59,393 nt of DNA from Haloferacaceae archaeon B1-Br10_E2g22 (lineage in GTDB: Archaea > Halobacteriota > Halobacteria > Halobacteriales > Haloferacaceae). The notes under the pieces are model-generated. The model was not told the DNA's origin. It searched no databases and was given only the letters and a program-made list of their open reading frames with translations. The stretch's first letter is position 1. Each line of letters opens with the position of its first letter. The position numbers and the translations under genes were made by a program. Positions 1 to 9,375 of this stretch are shown here, one piece after another. The stretch is taken from positions 1 to 59,393 of the forward strand of contig LKML01000004.1 of NCBI GenBank assembly GCA_001563795.1, written 5' to 3'.

Positions 1-680
1 CCTGGGAGACCATCTGGTCGACCTGGAGGACCTTCTGAATCGTCGAGTCCCGGCGGCCCATCATCTCCAGTATCTCCCGTAATGCCGGCACCAGTGACTG
101 CACCATCAACAGTTATGTTGAATTTCGTTGTCCGTTTGAACGCACTGTCAGGTTCGTGTGCATCAAGATCAACACTGAGTTGATACTGGTTGTCAACAGG
201 ATCCGGTTCTCCAGGGCCGCCAGCAACGATTGCAGGGTGCTCAGAAATGAGATCAATCCCCTGCTCACCGTTATGGAAGTCATCGATCGAGAACATACTG
301 GTTTCGGTTCCAGTGACTTCCTCTCGGTGAGTACCAAGCTGAGCTGAGAGATCGTCGTCAATCACTTCAGTGTAAATCTCATCGTTTCCGTTGCTCTCTT
401 TGATTTCATCAATATCGACGAATAGACCGAGATTGAGTCTCCCACCGCGACGAACATCAGAGTACTCAATAAGGAACTGATCATCGCCTCCGGTTAGCAG
501 GTAGTTGTCTATTTGTCCTCCTTTCGCATTCACCACAAGCTTGTTATCAGGAACGTCGGTTTGGGCTTTTGCGGCGGCCGAGGCTCCTTTGACAGTCCCC
601 GTACCGACCATTGCTCCCAGGACAGACATTCGCATCAAATCGCGCCGTTCGAGTGATATGAGTGGATCTTTGTTTGACAT
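1..680 (-). CDS. Exported Tat-type protein with collagen-like tail (3' end outside window)
   Basis: The frame is open from the ATG at 680 to the window edge, so at least 226 residues are present and the C-terminus is missing. The N-terminus has a Tat-like signal: ERRDLMRM followed by a short hydrophobic stretch ending in an Ala-rich cleavage region. The middle is an acidic, beta-looking domain that I do not recognise. The last visible residues are Gly-Xaa-Yaa triplets rich in Gly, Pro and Asp (GDT, GDD, GPP, GLD, GPP, GRP), a collagen-like pattern. It lies 13 nt after the pilin-like gene on the same strand, so the two are probably co-transcribed. The signal supports export to the cell surface. 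The function is unknown. Confidence 0.75.
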   Translation of the reverse strand, partial: MSNKDPLISLERRDLMRMSVLGAMVGTGTVKGASAAAKAQTDVPDNKLVVNAKGGQIDNYLLTGGDDQFLIEYSDVRRGGRLNLGLFVDIDEIKESNGNDEIYTEVIDDDLSAQLGTHREEVTGTETSMFSIDDFHNGEQGIDLISEHPAIVAGGPGEPDPVDNQYQLSVDLDAHEPDSAFKRTTKFNITVDGAVTGAGITGDTGDDGPPGLDDSEGPPGRPDGLP

Positions 681-693
681 ATATAATCACCGT

Positions 694-1233
694 TTAGCAA
701 TCTGAATCACCGATGCCGCAAACAGTACTGCTGACATTATCTGCAGTCGTGTTTAAATTGCCGTCACCACCGTGGTTCATTCCCGACACATTCTCATCAG
801 GAATGTACATCTCTTCGACTACTTCGGACTCACCGTTCGTCCGTTCCCACACGATCTCGATTGTTGAATCTGGTTCAATCCCATACCCAGCCGCTTCCTC
901 AGGTGTTACAAGCGGCTCACCAGGTTTTAGGTCATAATCTCTACTGTCGTTGTACACTGTGTGTGATACATTTCCATCATGAATGCGGATTTCCTCAGTT
1001 TCATCGTAATGGCTCAGTAGTGGCCCATCTTCGTACTCAATACTGATGTCTCCGTCTTCGACAGTCTCGAAGTCCGGTTGATCTACCTGTTCGCTCGTGT
1101 CTGCTGTTGTGCTGTTTGCGAGCGTAATTCCTGCTGCTCCGACCGCAACGACGGATGCAGTAAGCAAGGCAATAAATAGAATCTCAGCATTAGCCCTTGT
1201 ATTACCACCAAATAACCCACGCTCACGTATCAT
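694..1233 (-). CDS. Pilin-like secreted or membrane-anchored protein
   Basis: 179 residues. A short basic N-terminus (RERGLFGGNTRANAE) is followed by one hydrophobic helix at about residues 17-39, then an acidic Asn/Ser/Thr-rich exported domain ending in two cysteines (CGIGDSDC). A basic stretch, a Glu near the start of the helix and a single N-terminal helix recall archaeal type IV pilin-like precursors, but I cannot place a prepilin peptidase site with certainty. It could instead be an N-terminally anchored surface protein. The next gene, 13 nt downstream, encodes the collagen-tailed exported protein, which suggests a joint cell-surface role. Confidence 0.7.
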   Translation of the reverse strand: MIRERGLFGGNTRANAEILFIALLTASVVAVGAAGITLANSTTADTSEQVDQPDFETVEDGDISIEYEDGPLLSHYDETEEIRIHDGNVSHTVYNDSRDYDLKPGEPLVTPEEAAGYGIEPDSTIEIVWERTNGESEVVEEMYIPDENVSGMNHGGDGNLNTTADNVSSTVCGIGDSDC

Positions 1234-1416
1234 GTTAGAATATCAAACACGTATCTATAATAATTCTTTCCCTCTAACTGAATGTCTCGCCACAACGAAT
1301 TTTAAGTGTGTATAAGTACCTGCGTATCACGCAGCCACAATAGCGCTGTGAGTCAACTAAAACAGCGGAAGTCACAAGACTGTTTTTAGACGATGAGAAA
1401 CACAAACACAAACACC

Positions 1417-1614
1417 TCATTCAGTAGCAGTTTCTTTCTCAATATCAGTCTCTTCATCAACTTCTTTGTGACCGCGCCGGAACTCTCCGATTGCTTCTCC
1501 AGTCGAACGAGCAAGCTTTGGGATTCGGTTTGCGCCAAACAGCAGTATAATAATCAAAAGGATAATTAGTACCTCTGGGCCGACTGGGCCGAACAGTAGC
1601 GTGTGTTCGTACAT
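1417..1614 (-). CDS. tatA: Sec-independent translocase subunit TatA
   Basis: 65 residues, the usual size for TatA. There is a short N-terminal segment, a hydrophobic helix (about 12-26) and the family hinge FGANRIPKLARS, which leads into an amphipathic helix and a charged acidic tail. TatA forms the pore-type assembly of the twin-arginine pathway, which haloarchaea use to export most secreted proteins already folded. No tatC lies nearby, so this is a separate TatA gene. A probable Tat substrate lies within 1 kb at the window start, but both genes have their own flanking sequence. Confidence 0.92.
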   Translation of the reverse strand: MYEHTLLFGPVGPEVLIILLIIILLFGANRIPKLARSTGEAIGEFRRGHKEVDEETDIEKETATE

Positions 1615-1906
1615 ACATAACGGTCATATGTAAAAGACAATAATTGTTATGTTTTCACAGTAGCCTCTGTTGGCATCGTACCAGAGGTGAAGTTCAGTAA
1701 GCAGTATCCAAGAGTTATTACTGGCAAACTTGTGTCAGAAGACGATAGATGGAATTACAGGCAAACGGGGTGAATCTACACTAACGCTGTTGAGATACGA
1801 CTATGATTGCTGTGGGATTATGTTACAACAATCCTGCTGTACTCACTTCCTATACAAAAAGAGACATACAACGTGTCTTTGACGAATCAGTCCAGAACTA
1901 CCTGTC

Positions 1907-2092
1907 TCAGACTGCGCGGCCGTCTTCGCTGGTGCCAAACAGATACGTGCCAACAGTCAACAGTAGTGCTGCGATTACCAGTGAAACAAACACCATACTG
2001 CTCGAGCCGGGCATCACGCCAGGAATAAAAAGTAACGTGCCGACGATCATTAATCCGGCACCAACTGCTGCTTGATTCGGTACGTGTACCAT
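1907..2092 (-). CDS. Small two-helix membrane protein
   Basis: 61 residues from the ATG at 2092. A longer frame begins at 2116, but the sequence from MVHVPNQ reads as a natural start. Two hydrophobic helices (about 8-27 and 33-54) are separated by a short PGSSS loop. The C-terminus is short and acidic. It resembles small conserved haloarchaeal membrane proteins of unknown function. The 292 bases between this gene and tatA contain no gene I can support. Confidence 0.65.
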   Translation of the reverse strand: MVHVPNQAAVGAGLMIVGTLLFIPGVMPGSSSMVFVSLVIAALLLTVGTYLFGTSEDGRAV

Positions 2093-2153
2093 ACACCTGT
2101 GATCGAACTGACCCATATTGAGCCTTCTCCTTCAGCCCTCACGGTGAGTCGGC

Positions 2154-2741
2154 TCAGTCGACAATTGTTTCGGGCGGTGTTTTCTCACCGGCAGGCACAA
2201 CTACCTCGAGCCAGTTTTCTTCAGGAGCCAACGGACAGGCGAACGTCTCGGTATACGCACAAAACGGGTTGTAGGCGAGATTGAAATCCAACGTGACAAC
2301 GTCACCATTGACAAGTGCTTCGTCGGGTTCCATCTCCATGTACCGGCCGCGGTGGTAGGTCTGTTGGCCAGTTGTTTTGTCACGAAACGGAATGAATATC
2401 GTTCGGTCGTCGGCTGACTCCTGTCGGTAGCCAGCCAGTTGGATTCGCTCGCCACGGAGTTCGAACTCGAAGATTACAGCCCGAAGATACCGAATCGGCG
2501 CACCCGCAGTCACATCCAACTCGAGTGGATCGGGATTGCCGTACACGCGCACGCGAGCAGGCACACGAAAGTTAGGGTCTGGATCGAAGTAGGCCAGTCC
2601 CTCGAAGTCATCGCGATACTCCGGTTTAATCGGTGACTGTGGATGGTCGATGAAAAACTGGTCTTTGTCTGCCCGCATCTGTTTGACTTCGGTTCGCCAA
2701 CGGTCGATATCCTCGGGGTTGCCGTGGGCTGTGTCTGTCAT
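2154..2741 (-). CDS. DUF1684 family protein
   Basis: 195 residues from the ATG at 2741; the frame can be extended to 2765, but MTDTAHG is the more natural start. The order of elements fits DUF1684: an N-terminal helix with WRTEVKQMRADKDQFF, then HPQSPI and FEGLAYFDPDPNFRVPAR, and a C-terminal core with YHRGRYMEME, DFNLAYNPFCAY and CPLAPEENW. This family is widespread in haloarchaea and actinobacteria and has no established enzymatic role. The conserved NPFCAY and CP.P.EN motifs are present, so the protein appears intact. It is predicted to be cytoplasmic, with no signal peptide. Confidence 0.85.
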   Translation of the reverse strand: MTDTAHGNPEDIDRWRTEVKQMRADKDQFFIDHPQSPIKPEYRDDFEGLAYFDPDPNFRVPARVRVYGNPDPLELDVTAGAPIRYLRAVIFEFELRGERIQLAGYRQESADDRTIFIPFRDKTTGQQTYHRGRYMEMEPDEALVNGDVVTLDFNLAYNPFCAYTETFACPLAPEENWLEVVVPAGEKTPPETIVD

Positions 2742-2810
2742 ACATCGTTGTGTGTGCCGAGGCATCCTAACCCCATTGAAACAGTCCGCAGCGTTCGGAC
2801 TGCTCAGGGG

Positions 2811-3062
2811 TTATTGCCGGTAAGAATGACCAACAAGCAGTGCAACAATGTTAATACCCATCAAGAACACGAAAGCGCGGAACGAAAACTCGACCATCTC
2901 GAGGGTAAACAATGGGAGGTAGCTGAACGGAAGGGCGATGGCCGTCCAGAAGGCAAGCCCACGGGTCGACCGAAGGAAGTGTCTTGTCGATACGGCGAGC
3001 GTCTCGAACAGTCGACTGAGGAGGCTGGCTGAGGGCGGGAGCGACATCTGTGGAACCACCAA
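2811..3062 (-). CDS. Small membrane protein
   Basis: 83 residues, with an alternative start at 3047 (MSLPPSAS). Two hydrophobic helices are seen, at about 36-52 and 58-77, after a basic amphipathic N-terminus. No family is recognised. It lies 69 nt upstream of the DUF1684 gene on the same strand and may share its transcript. Confidence 0.55.
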   Translation of the reverse strand: MVVPQMSLPPSASLLSRLFETLAVSTRHFLRSTRGLAFWTAIALPFSYLPLFTLEMVEFSFRAFVFLMGINIVALLVGHSYRQ

Positions 3063-3251
3063 TCAATGTGTCGGCGGCGGAGCATAAATACCCCACAGAG
3101 CGTTTTCAAGTGTCTCTGACTGTTTTACCGGTAGTAGGCTGTTACTACGTACTACGCAGACCATACCGGACGCCCCCTGTGGTCACCGGTTTGGTAGCAA
3201 CACACTGGCCGAACCGAGAGTGTTTATTCGAGCCGATACCAACCATCCGGT

Positions 3252-3536
3252 ATGGCTGATCTCAACCCGATCGCAAAGCGAATACACAACGTGACACCAG
3301 ATCCAGTTCGGTTGACGCTCGATGATGGCACCGAAGCCGTCTTCGAGTTGTCGTGGACTGAGTTTTTCCAACAGGAGTTTCAAGCCGAAGGCAGCCGTAC
3401 CGACGACGACGCCGACTACCGGCTGATCTCCAGCGAAGACAACGACTCGATTCTTGTCGGCCGCAGCGGCCCTGACGACAATGGATGGTCGATGGTTGGC
3501 TCAGTTGTTAGTGCCGAGGCGGCTGAAGGCCACTAA
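3252..3536 (+). CDS. Conserved haloarchaeal small acidic protein
   Basis: 94 residues, acidic, with no membrane segment. A short beta-rich N-terminal part (VRLTLDDGTEAVFEL) is followed by an acidic middle and a second beta part (ADYRLISSEDNDSILVGR). The shape suggests a small beta-barrel fold, but I do not recognise the family. A TATA-like tttatt lies about 27 nt before the ATG, so the transcript is probably leaderless. It is transcribed divergently from the 2811-3062 gene. Confidence 0.6.
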   Translation: MADLNPIAKRIHNVTPDPVRLTLDDGTEAVFELSWTEFFQQEFQAEGSRTDDDADYRLISSEDNDSILVGRSGPDDNGWSMVGSVVSAEAAEGH

Positions 3537-3660
3537 ATAGTACGACACTGGACACCCGTGGCCGAACCAACCACAGTCTGAACCGAGTTCCACAGTTGAG
3601 AGAGCTATTCGAAAACAGCCAGCGATAGGCACTCACCAGATTCCCGGAGTCTCAGACGGT

Positions 3661-4131
3661 TCAGTGTTTGTTGACCGCTTCGACAAGGTTGAACGCGCAC
3701 GTGATTTTCTTTTGGGCTGTCGAGAGATGTTCGGCCAGTAGACCCTCGGAGATCCCCAACAACTCTGCAGCACGCTGAGCCTCGAGTCCAGAGATGCGAC
3801 ACAGCGCGTAGGCCTCTTCCTGTCTGAGAGAGAGAATACGAACATCTCCGAATGAGGCGACGTTTCGGAGAAACTCTCCGAGTTGATTCAGAGACCACAG
3901 AGAGCCATCACGCTCGGTTTGATGGATGAACTCACCGACCGTCTCATGAGACAGCCGGTGGATAGTGGCTTTTTCCGGAGCAATTTCCGGGCTGTCGGTG
4001 ATGAGGATTTCGTTTGTTTGAACATACCAGTAGGCATCCTGGTCGTTCTGCGAACCGATCCGCAACGCCCCCGCAAACTCCCCTCTCGAGATGCGTCCTG
4101 GCGTCGCACGTTGGGGACTGCGCTCACCCAT
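3661..4131 (-). CDS. Helix-turn-helix protein, sigma-70 region 4-like
   Basis: 156 residues. The N-terminal 80 residues form an uncharacterised domain beginning SRGEFAGALRIG. The C-terminus (about 95-150) has a helix-turn-helix like that of sigma-70 region 4: LSLRQEEAYALCRISGL, then AQRAAELLGISEGLLAEHL. Such proteins in haloarchaea are usually DNA-binding regulators of unknown target. It lies 51 nt after the malic enzyme gene on the same strand but has its own TATA box (4155-4163), so it can be transcribed alone. Confidence 0.75.
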   Translation of the reverse strand: MGERSPQRATPGRISRGEFAGALRIGSQNDQDAYWYVQTNEILITDSPEIAPEKATIHRLSHETVGEFIHQTERDGSLWSLNQLGEFLRNVASFGDVRILSLRQEEAYALCRISGLEAQRAAELLGISEGLLAEHLSTAQKKITCAFNLVEAVNKH

Positions 4132-4154
4132 ACAACACGGTTATTTCGGCTTTC

Positions 4155-4163
4155 AATATAAAT
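4155..4163 (-). promoter_or_regulatory. TATA box of the HTH gene
   Basis: On the minus strand an AT-rich element (atttatatt) is centred about 28 nt upstream of the ATG at 4131. This is the distance expected for a leaderless archaeal transcript. Confidence 0.6.
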
Positions 4164-4182
4164 ACATGTGGACAGAAAGACA

Positions 4183-6432
4183 CTACTCAGTTTGGGCATC
4201 GACAACTGCCACACCGGCTAGGTTCACGATGTCTTTGACCTCGTCACCACGCTGGATGACGTGAACCGGTTTATCCATGCCCACCAACATCGGGCCGATG
4301 GCTTCCGCACCGCCGAGCCGCTGGAGCAGTTTGTAGCCGATGTTACCTGCCTCAAGGTTCGGGAATATCAACACGTTCGCCGGCCCATCCAGTGCCGAAA
4401 AGCCGTAAGTACCATCTAAGATCTCCTCGACGACTGCGGTATCGGCCTGCATTTCGCCGTCGACGGCGAAATCGACGGTTGGATGGTCATGTAGCTCAGA
4501 AACAGCCTGTCGAATCGTCGCCGTCGAGTTGTTTTTCACGCTGCCAAAGTTCGAATACGACAGCATCGCCGCCCGCGGTTCGACGTTGAACCGACGGGCC
4601 AACTCCGCGGTGTGTTTGGTTACTTCGGCCAGCACCTCCGAGTTCGGCTCCTGGTTGACAGTCGTATCCGCACAGAAGACGACCTGGTTTTTGAACGTCA
4701 GCAGATAGACACCGGCAGCGTAGTTTGCGTCGTCGGCCGTCCCGATCACCTGCAGCGGCGGTCGCAGCGCCGAGGGGTAGTGGTGTGTCAAGCCGGTCAG
4801 CATGGCATCTGCATCGCCCATCTCGACCATGACACTCCCCAGATAGTTGGTATCTCGTTCGACGAGATCGCTCGCCTCACTCCGAGTGATTCCTTTTCGC
4901 TGTCGGAGTTCATACAACCGCTCGGCGTACGCCTCGAGGCTTCGTTCGGCGGGATCGACAACTTCGGGATCAAACGAGAGGCCGAGGTCGGCGGCGATCC
5001 GGCTGATCGCTTCGTGGTCGCCCAACAGGATCGGTTCGGCGATGCCCTCCTCTTGGAGCTGGTAGGCCGCTCGAATCATCTTTTCGTCGGTTCCTTCCGC
5101 CAGCGCAACCCGTTTGGGATCGCTTTTGGCCTTGTTGAGGACGACCCGCATCATCTCGCGGGATTTGCCGAGTCTGGCTTCAAGCGTCTCGGCGTAGTCT
5201 TCGGCATCAATCGTTGTTCTGGCGACACCGCTTTCGACGGCCGCCTCGGCGACTGCAGGCGCGACCTCGAACAACACGCGTGGATCTAGCGGTTTCGGAA
5301 TAACATAGTCAGGACCAAACTGCAGCGGCTGGTCGCCGTAGGCTTTGACTACCGCGTCGGGTACATCCTGTTTAGCCAGGTCGGCGAGCGCCATTGCGGC
5401 GGCGCGTTTCATCTCTTCGTTGATATCGGTCGCACGGACATCGAGTGCGCCACGGAAGATGAACGGAAAGCCCAAGACGTTGTTGACCATGTTGGGATAA
5501 TCCGAACGACCGGTAGCGACGATTACGTCGTCCTCGCGGGCGGCTTTGGCCTCCTCGTAGCCGATCTCGGGGTCTGGGTTCGCCATTGCGAAAATAATCG
5601 GGTTGTCGGCCATCGACCGAACCATCTCTCCGGTAACGATTCCACCGACCGACAGGCCGACAAACACGTCTGCTCCCTCGAGAGCATCCGCGAGACTCCC
5701 GTCGTCGACATCCCGTGCGAACTGCTGTTTGTACTCATTGAGGTCGTCGGCTCTGTCAGCAGTAATGATTCCCGACGAATCACACATCGTGATTTTCGCG
5801 GGGTCAGCACCTAACGAGACATAGAACTGGGCAGTCGCGATGGCGGACGCACCGGCACCCGAAAAGACAATCTCGAGTTCGTCGAGCGATTTGCCCGTGA
5901 GTTCGGCGGCGTTCAACAGTGCAGCCCCCGAAATAATCGCTGTCCCGTGTTGGTCGTCGTGAAACACAGGGATATCAAGTCGTTCGCCAAGCCGACGTTC
6001 GATCTCGAAACATTCGGGGGCTTTGATGTCCTCGAGGTTGATCCCGCCGAACGTTGGCTCCATGGCTGCAATCGTCTCAACGAGCGCATCCGCGTCGTCG
6101 AGATCCAACTCAATATCGAAGACGTCGATATCCGCAAACCGCTTGAAAAGGACTCCCTTGCCCTCCATCACCGGCTTTGAGGCTTGGGCACCAATAGATC
6201 CAAGCCCTAAGACGGCCGTGCCGTTCGAGACAACGCCTACAAGATTAGATTTGGCCGTGTATCTGTAGGCGTCCTCGGGATTCGTATTGATATCTCGGCA
6301 TGGGGCTGCAACTCCCGGCGAGTAGGCGAGACTCAGATCACGCTGTGTGTTGGTCGGTTTTGTCGTCGCGATTTCGATTTTCCCCGGCGGCTCACGCTCA
6401 TGATACTCGCGTGCGTCGTCATCAAGTCCCAT
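4183..6432 (-). CDS. maeB: NADP-dependent malic enzyme with phosphotransacetylase-like domain
   Basis: 749 residues, the usual length of the MaeB fusion. Residues about 1-410 are the malic enzyme: [15 protein letters not shown], then [26 protein letters not shown], the Rossmann motif [10 protein letters not shown], and [10 protein letters not shown]. Residues about 425-749 match phosphate acetyltransferase ([15 protein letters not shown], then NFGSVKN, and [19 protein letters not shown]). It oxidatively decarboxylates malate to pyruvate, giving NAD(P)H. In MaeB proteins the C-terminal domain is regulatory, binding acetyl-CoA, and is not known to act as a transacetylase. Both halves look intact. 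Confidence 0.95.
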   Translation of the reverse strand: MGLDDDAREYHEREPPGKIEIATTKPTNTQRDLSLAYSPGVAAPCRDINTNPEDAYRYTAKSNLVGVVSNGTAVLGLGSIGAQASKPVMEGKGVLFKRFADIDVFDIELDLDDADALVETIAAMEPTFGGINLEDIKAPECFEIERRLGERLDIPVFHDDQHGTAIISGAALLNAAELTGKSLDELEIVFSGAGASAIATAQFYVSLGADPAKITMCDSSGIITADRADDLNEYKQQFARDVDDGSLADALEGADVFVGLSVGGIVTGEMVRSMADNPIIFAMANPDPEIGYEEAKAAREDDVIVATGRSDYPNMVNNVLGFPFIFRGALDVRATDINEEMKRAAAMALADLAKQDVPDAVVKAYGDQPLQFGPDYVIPKPLDPRVLFEVAPAVAEAAVESGVARTTIDAEDYAETLEARLGKSREMMRVVLNKAKSDPKRVALAEGTDEKMIRAAYQLQEEGIAEPILLGDHEAISRIAADLGLSFDPEVVDPAERSLEAYAERLYELRQRKGITRSEASDLVERDTNYLGSVMVEMGDADAMLTGLTHHYPSALRPPLQVIGTADDANYAAGVYLLTFKNQVVFCADTTVNQEPNSEVLAEVTKHTAELARRFNVEPRAAMLSYSNFGSVKNNSTATIRQAVSELHDHPTVDFAVDGEMQADTAVVEEILDGTYGFSALDGPANVLIFPNLEAGNIGYKLLQRLGGAEAIGPMLVGMDKPVHVIQRGDEVKDIVNLAGVAVVDAQTE

Positions 6433-6542
6433 ACAAGTCGGTTTGCTGGCCGGTAAAAAAAGGTATGTATACTGTAGGGGTACTGGACGCCCACCGCCGG
6501 TTTGTACGATGAACGTACGGTCGAATCACCAGTAGAAAGTGG

Positions 6543-7583
6543 CTATACGGCGGGCGTTGGCTCGGTGTCGTCTTCAGTAGGCTCGGGGAACAACTGGAAG
6601 TCGTCGTCAGCACTCTCGAGAACCGAGACCTCATAGCTGACAACGTAGGTGAGCACGACGATACTGACAGGCAGATAGACGACAAACGCCACCAGAAGCG
6701 TCAGCACAACCACCGAAGCGAGCGCGAGTACTCCCGCTGTTGAGGCGACTGCAGCACCCAGCCCACCAAACACGCCGAAGACAACAACCAGACCGACCAG
6801 CGCACCGATGGTACCGACAATGCCGAAAACGAGCGCGCCAACGATCGACTGGCCAATGCCAATAGCCAACAGCAACAGGAAATGGATGAGGATGTAGACG
6901 ACAAACTGGGCTGGCTGTGTTCTGACAACTGGCCAAAACCGCCGCCAGCCGTCTCGTACGCCACAGTCCGAGACTACCATCAGTGGCACGACGAACTCGT
7001 CTGTCCCGCGAATAATAAGAGAATATGTGATGAACGCGGCGACGGCAGTGGCTGCACCGACGACAGCACCCACAAACAGCCACGTCTCACCGAGCGAATC
7101 GAGACCAATTGTCCACAACACCACACCAGCGACGGCAAACGGAACGGTGAACGCGAGTCCTACGAGCAGTTTGAAGCCGAACAGACGGACTGCCTGGCCA
7201 ACTCGACGACGCGCCGGCTTGCGAAGCCGGACGGTCTGGGTGCGGAGGGCGTCATAAAAGACGAACCGAAGTGTTTCGGCAAGAAGTGTCAGTACAAGCC
7301 CAACGAGCACCGCAAAGACAACGACAACACCAACGACCCACAGCTCGACTGGAAGAGCTGCCGGAATCCCTTGGGCTACTCCGTTTTCGGTGGCTTCAGG
7401 AGGGAGACTCCCCGGAAGGTTGGCGACGTTCGTCACTGTCGAGATGCCGCCACCGCCCACACCGACAAAAATCGCTATGAGCGCAAGTTTGAGCCATGCA
7501 CCGATCTCAACGGGAAACAGAAACGAGCGGGTCGCATCGATTGCGTCGTCGACGCTCTCGATTGCATACCAAGACATACCCAT
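6543..7583 (-). CDS. Polytopic membrane protein (haloarchaeal conserved)
   Basis: 346 residues with about six to seven hydrophobic segments: near 28-50 (LKLALIAIFVGVGGGG), 75-100, 130-165, 170-190 and three C-terminal segments rich in Gly, Val and Ala. The N-terminus MSWYAIESVDDAIDATRSFLFP is typical of a haloarchaeal membrane family of unknown function. The tail is acidic (ESADDDFQLFPEPTEDD). A second ATG at 7577 is equally possible. It starts 33 nt after the M24-like gene ends on the same strand, so the two are probably an operon. Confidence 0.75.
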   Translation of the reverse strand: MGMSWYAIESVDDAIDATRSFLFPVEIGAWLKLALIAIFVGVGGGGISTVTNVANLPGSLPPEATENGVAQGIPAALPVELWVVGVVVVFAVLVGLVLTLLAETLRFVFYDALRTQTVRLRKPARRRVGQAVRLFGFKLLVGLAFTVPFAVAGVVLWTIGLDSLGETWLFVGAVVGAATAVAAFITYSLIIRGTDEFVVPLMVVSDCGVRDGWRRFWPVVRTQPAQFVVYILIHFLLLLAIGIGQSIVGALVFGIVGTIGALVGLVVVFGVFGGLGAAVASTAGVLALASVVVLTLLVAFVVYLPVSIVVLTYVVSYEVSVLESADDDFQLFPEPTEDDTEPTPAV

Positions 7584-7616
7584 CGTTTCAGTGCAGCGAA
7601 AAAATAGGTTGGTGGT

Positions 7617-8744
7617 TCAAACCGAAAGCGGTGCGGGTCGCTCGATACGTCGGTGGTCAGTTGGCTCAGTAGGTGACACCGATACGGTGGGCCATGACTC
7701 ACTCAGTGTGAGTGGCTCGAGACCGGCCGCAGTGACAAGCACTGTTCCCTCACTTTTGGCCCCCTGAACGGTTGGATTCCATGCATACGCCTGTGGAACA
7801 TGCACACGCCTCGTACAGTCCGGCGTGGCGATCCACTCACGGCCCGCAAAGCCTGCAGCCCCACCTTGGTGGTGAGACTGCCACTCCTCAGACCACCCCA
7901 CTGCCTCGTAGGCCCGCTGGATCGCCTCGAAAACTGCTCGTGCGGGTGCTCCATCGCGACCAGCCCGCTGTGTGGCCGCAAGCGCGGTCGCCTCGACACT
8001 CGCAGCGGCGTGGAATCGTTCGTCGAGCCATGCCGGTTTCTCGAAGACGACCGTCCGAGTGAGACTCGTATACAGTCCGCCACGCTGGGCAGTCACCGAC
8101 ACGAGCGCATAGTCACCGAGTTCAGCAGTCGTCGGTGTGTAATGCCGATACTGTTGGGTACGATTGGCGCTGCCGACAAGTACGACAGGCGCGGTGATCC
8201 CACGAGCCTCGAGTGCGCTGCGAACCTCGGTTGCGGCCGCACGTTCGGTGTGGGCTGTAGATAGCCCACGACAGACACGTTCGACGGCAGTGGTCGTCTC
8301 GGAGCCAAACGCTCTGTATCGCTCGAGGTCTTCAGTACTTAGTGGCTGTCTAAGTGCCGAACAATCGACCTCGCTGAGTCCCTCGACTGCGAAATCGGCT
8401 GCCGCAGGAGTTGGTGATTCCGAAACAATAGCCTCGGCCAGCGAGTCGGTATACCACTCGAGGGCGGTGACCGAAAACTCGGCTGGGAGTTCCTCATCAC
8501 GGAGCCTGTCGGCTTCAATCGAGTTTGTGAGCACTCGAAACCCACCGTCTCGCTGGTAGCCGGCGGCTGCCACGCCGATTGGTGAATCACGACTAACGAC
8601 GTTCGAGCCGCCAGTGAGCCACGCGAAATTGTTCGGGCGAGCAACCCAGATCGCCTCGAGGTCGTTGCTCTCGAGAAACGACGAGAGCCGACGGCGGCGC
8701 ACAGCGAGTTCTGTGGGCGTACGCAACGTCGGGAGTTCGGACAT
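7617..8744 (-). CDS. M24 (creatinase/aminopeptidase P)-like protein lacking metal ligands
   Basis: 375 residues with the two-domain plan of aminopeptidase P and creatinase. The N-terminal domain is about 1-150 (RRRRLSSFLESNDLEAIWV, NFAWLTGGSN). The C-terminal pita-bread domain is about 155-355. In active M24 metallopeptidases the dinuclear metal is held by Asp, Asp, His, Glu and Glu. Here the segment that should carry the two Asp reads ALVSVTAQRGGLYTSLTRT, with Ser in place of Asp, and the usual HGIGH reads SHHQGGAAGF. A metalloprotease activity is therefore unlikely. It may be a metal-independent creatinase-like enzyme or a binding protein. It probably leads an operon with the following membrane protein. 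Confidence 0.75.
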   Translation of the reverse strand: MSELPTLRTPTELAVRRRRLSSFLESNDLEAIWVARPNNFAWLTGGSNVVSRDSPIGVAAAGYQRDGGFRVLTNSIEADRLRDEELPAEFSVTALEWYTDSLAEAIVSESPTPAAADFAVEGLSEVDCSALRQPLSTEDLERYRAFGSETTTAVERVCRGLSTAHTERAAATEVRSALEARGITAPVVLVGSANRTQQYRHYTPTTAELGDYALVSVTAQRGGLYTSLTRTVVFEKPAWLDERFHAAASVEATALAATQRAGRDGAPARAVFEAIQRAYEAVGWSEEWQSHHQGGAAGFAGREWIATPDCTRRVHVPQAYAWNPTVQGAKSEGTVLVTAAGLEPLTLSESWPTVSVSPTEPTDHRRIERPAPLSV

Positions 8745-8849
8745 ACAGCTGGATACAAGCGCAGGCTACTTGAATCCGAACAGTAGTTCGGAACCAGCCG
8801 GAATCACCAGCGAGAGCCGACAGCCATGCTGGTAAGCACTGGCTACTGG

Positions 8850-8868
8850 GTGTAGTCACTGACTACAC
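8850..8868. promoter_or_regulatory. Perfect inverted repeat upstream of padR-ctaA
   Basis: The sequence gtgtagtcactgactacac is an 8-bp perfect palindrome with a 3-nt centre. It lies between the divergent M24-like gene and the PadR gene, about 140 bp from the PadR start. A second inverted repeat, ccgaac-N4-gttcgg, is at 8776-8791. Either could be an operator, but no regulator is assigned to them. Confidence 0.35.
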
Positions 8869-9009
8869 AGTCGGACGGAAGGAGTCCCAAAGGAGAGACA
8901 ACGACAACAGTTTGAAACAGTATAGGAACAAGTAAGCAGCCGAGTTATTCTCCGAGTATCCATTTTTTCCACCGACTAACAATACAGGGGGACACAGTAA
9001 TTCGGTTGT

Positions 9010-9306
9010 ATGACACAGATATTCGAGTTGACTGGCTTCCAGCGTGACCTCCTGTATGTGATTGCAGGTTCGGAGAAACCATCAGGACAGACGATTCGTC
9101 GAGAGATGGAACAACATGTCGACAACGTCAACCACGGGCGGTTGTATCCGAATCTCGACGCACTGGTTGAACAGTCGCTTGTCGAGAAAGGCAGCCAAGA
9201 CCAGCGGACGAACTACTATGAACTCACACAGAAGGGCCAAGACCTCATCGAAGACCGTCGACGGTGGGAACAGCAGTACGTCTCGCCCCAACAGCACGCA
9301 CAATAG
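9010..9306 (+). CDS. PadR family transcriptional regulator
   Basis: 98 residues, a minimal PadR winged helix. The pattern FQRDLLYVIAGSEKPSGQTI, then GRLYPNLDALVEQSLVEKG and NYYELTQKGQDLIEDRR, covers the recognition helix and wing of this family. It has no C-terminal dimerisation extension, as in other short haloarchaeal PadR proteins. It lies 69 nt upstream of the heme A synthase gene on the same strand, so it may be co-transcribed with that gene or control it. PadR proteins often control their own gene; the palindrome at 8850-8868 is a candidate site. Confidence 0.88.
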   Translation: MTQIFELTGFQRDLLYVIAGSEKPSGQTIRREMEQHVDNVNHGRLYPNLDALVEQSLVEKGSQDQRTNYYELTQKGQDLIEDRRRWEQQYVSPQQHAQ

Positions 9307-9375
9307 TCGAACTGACAGCCTGTTTTCCGATGGAGTTGGATAGGGATAAATAGCCAGAGCCCGAAGGCCACGGTA

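Noticed and set aside
6882-7607. 241-residue frame on the plus strand
   Set aside because: It is antisense to the membrane protein at 6543-7583, and its Arg/Cys-rich composition is unlike a haloarchaeal protein.
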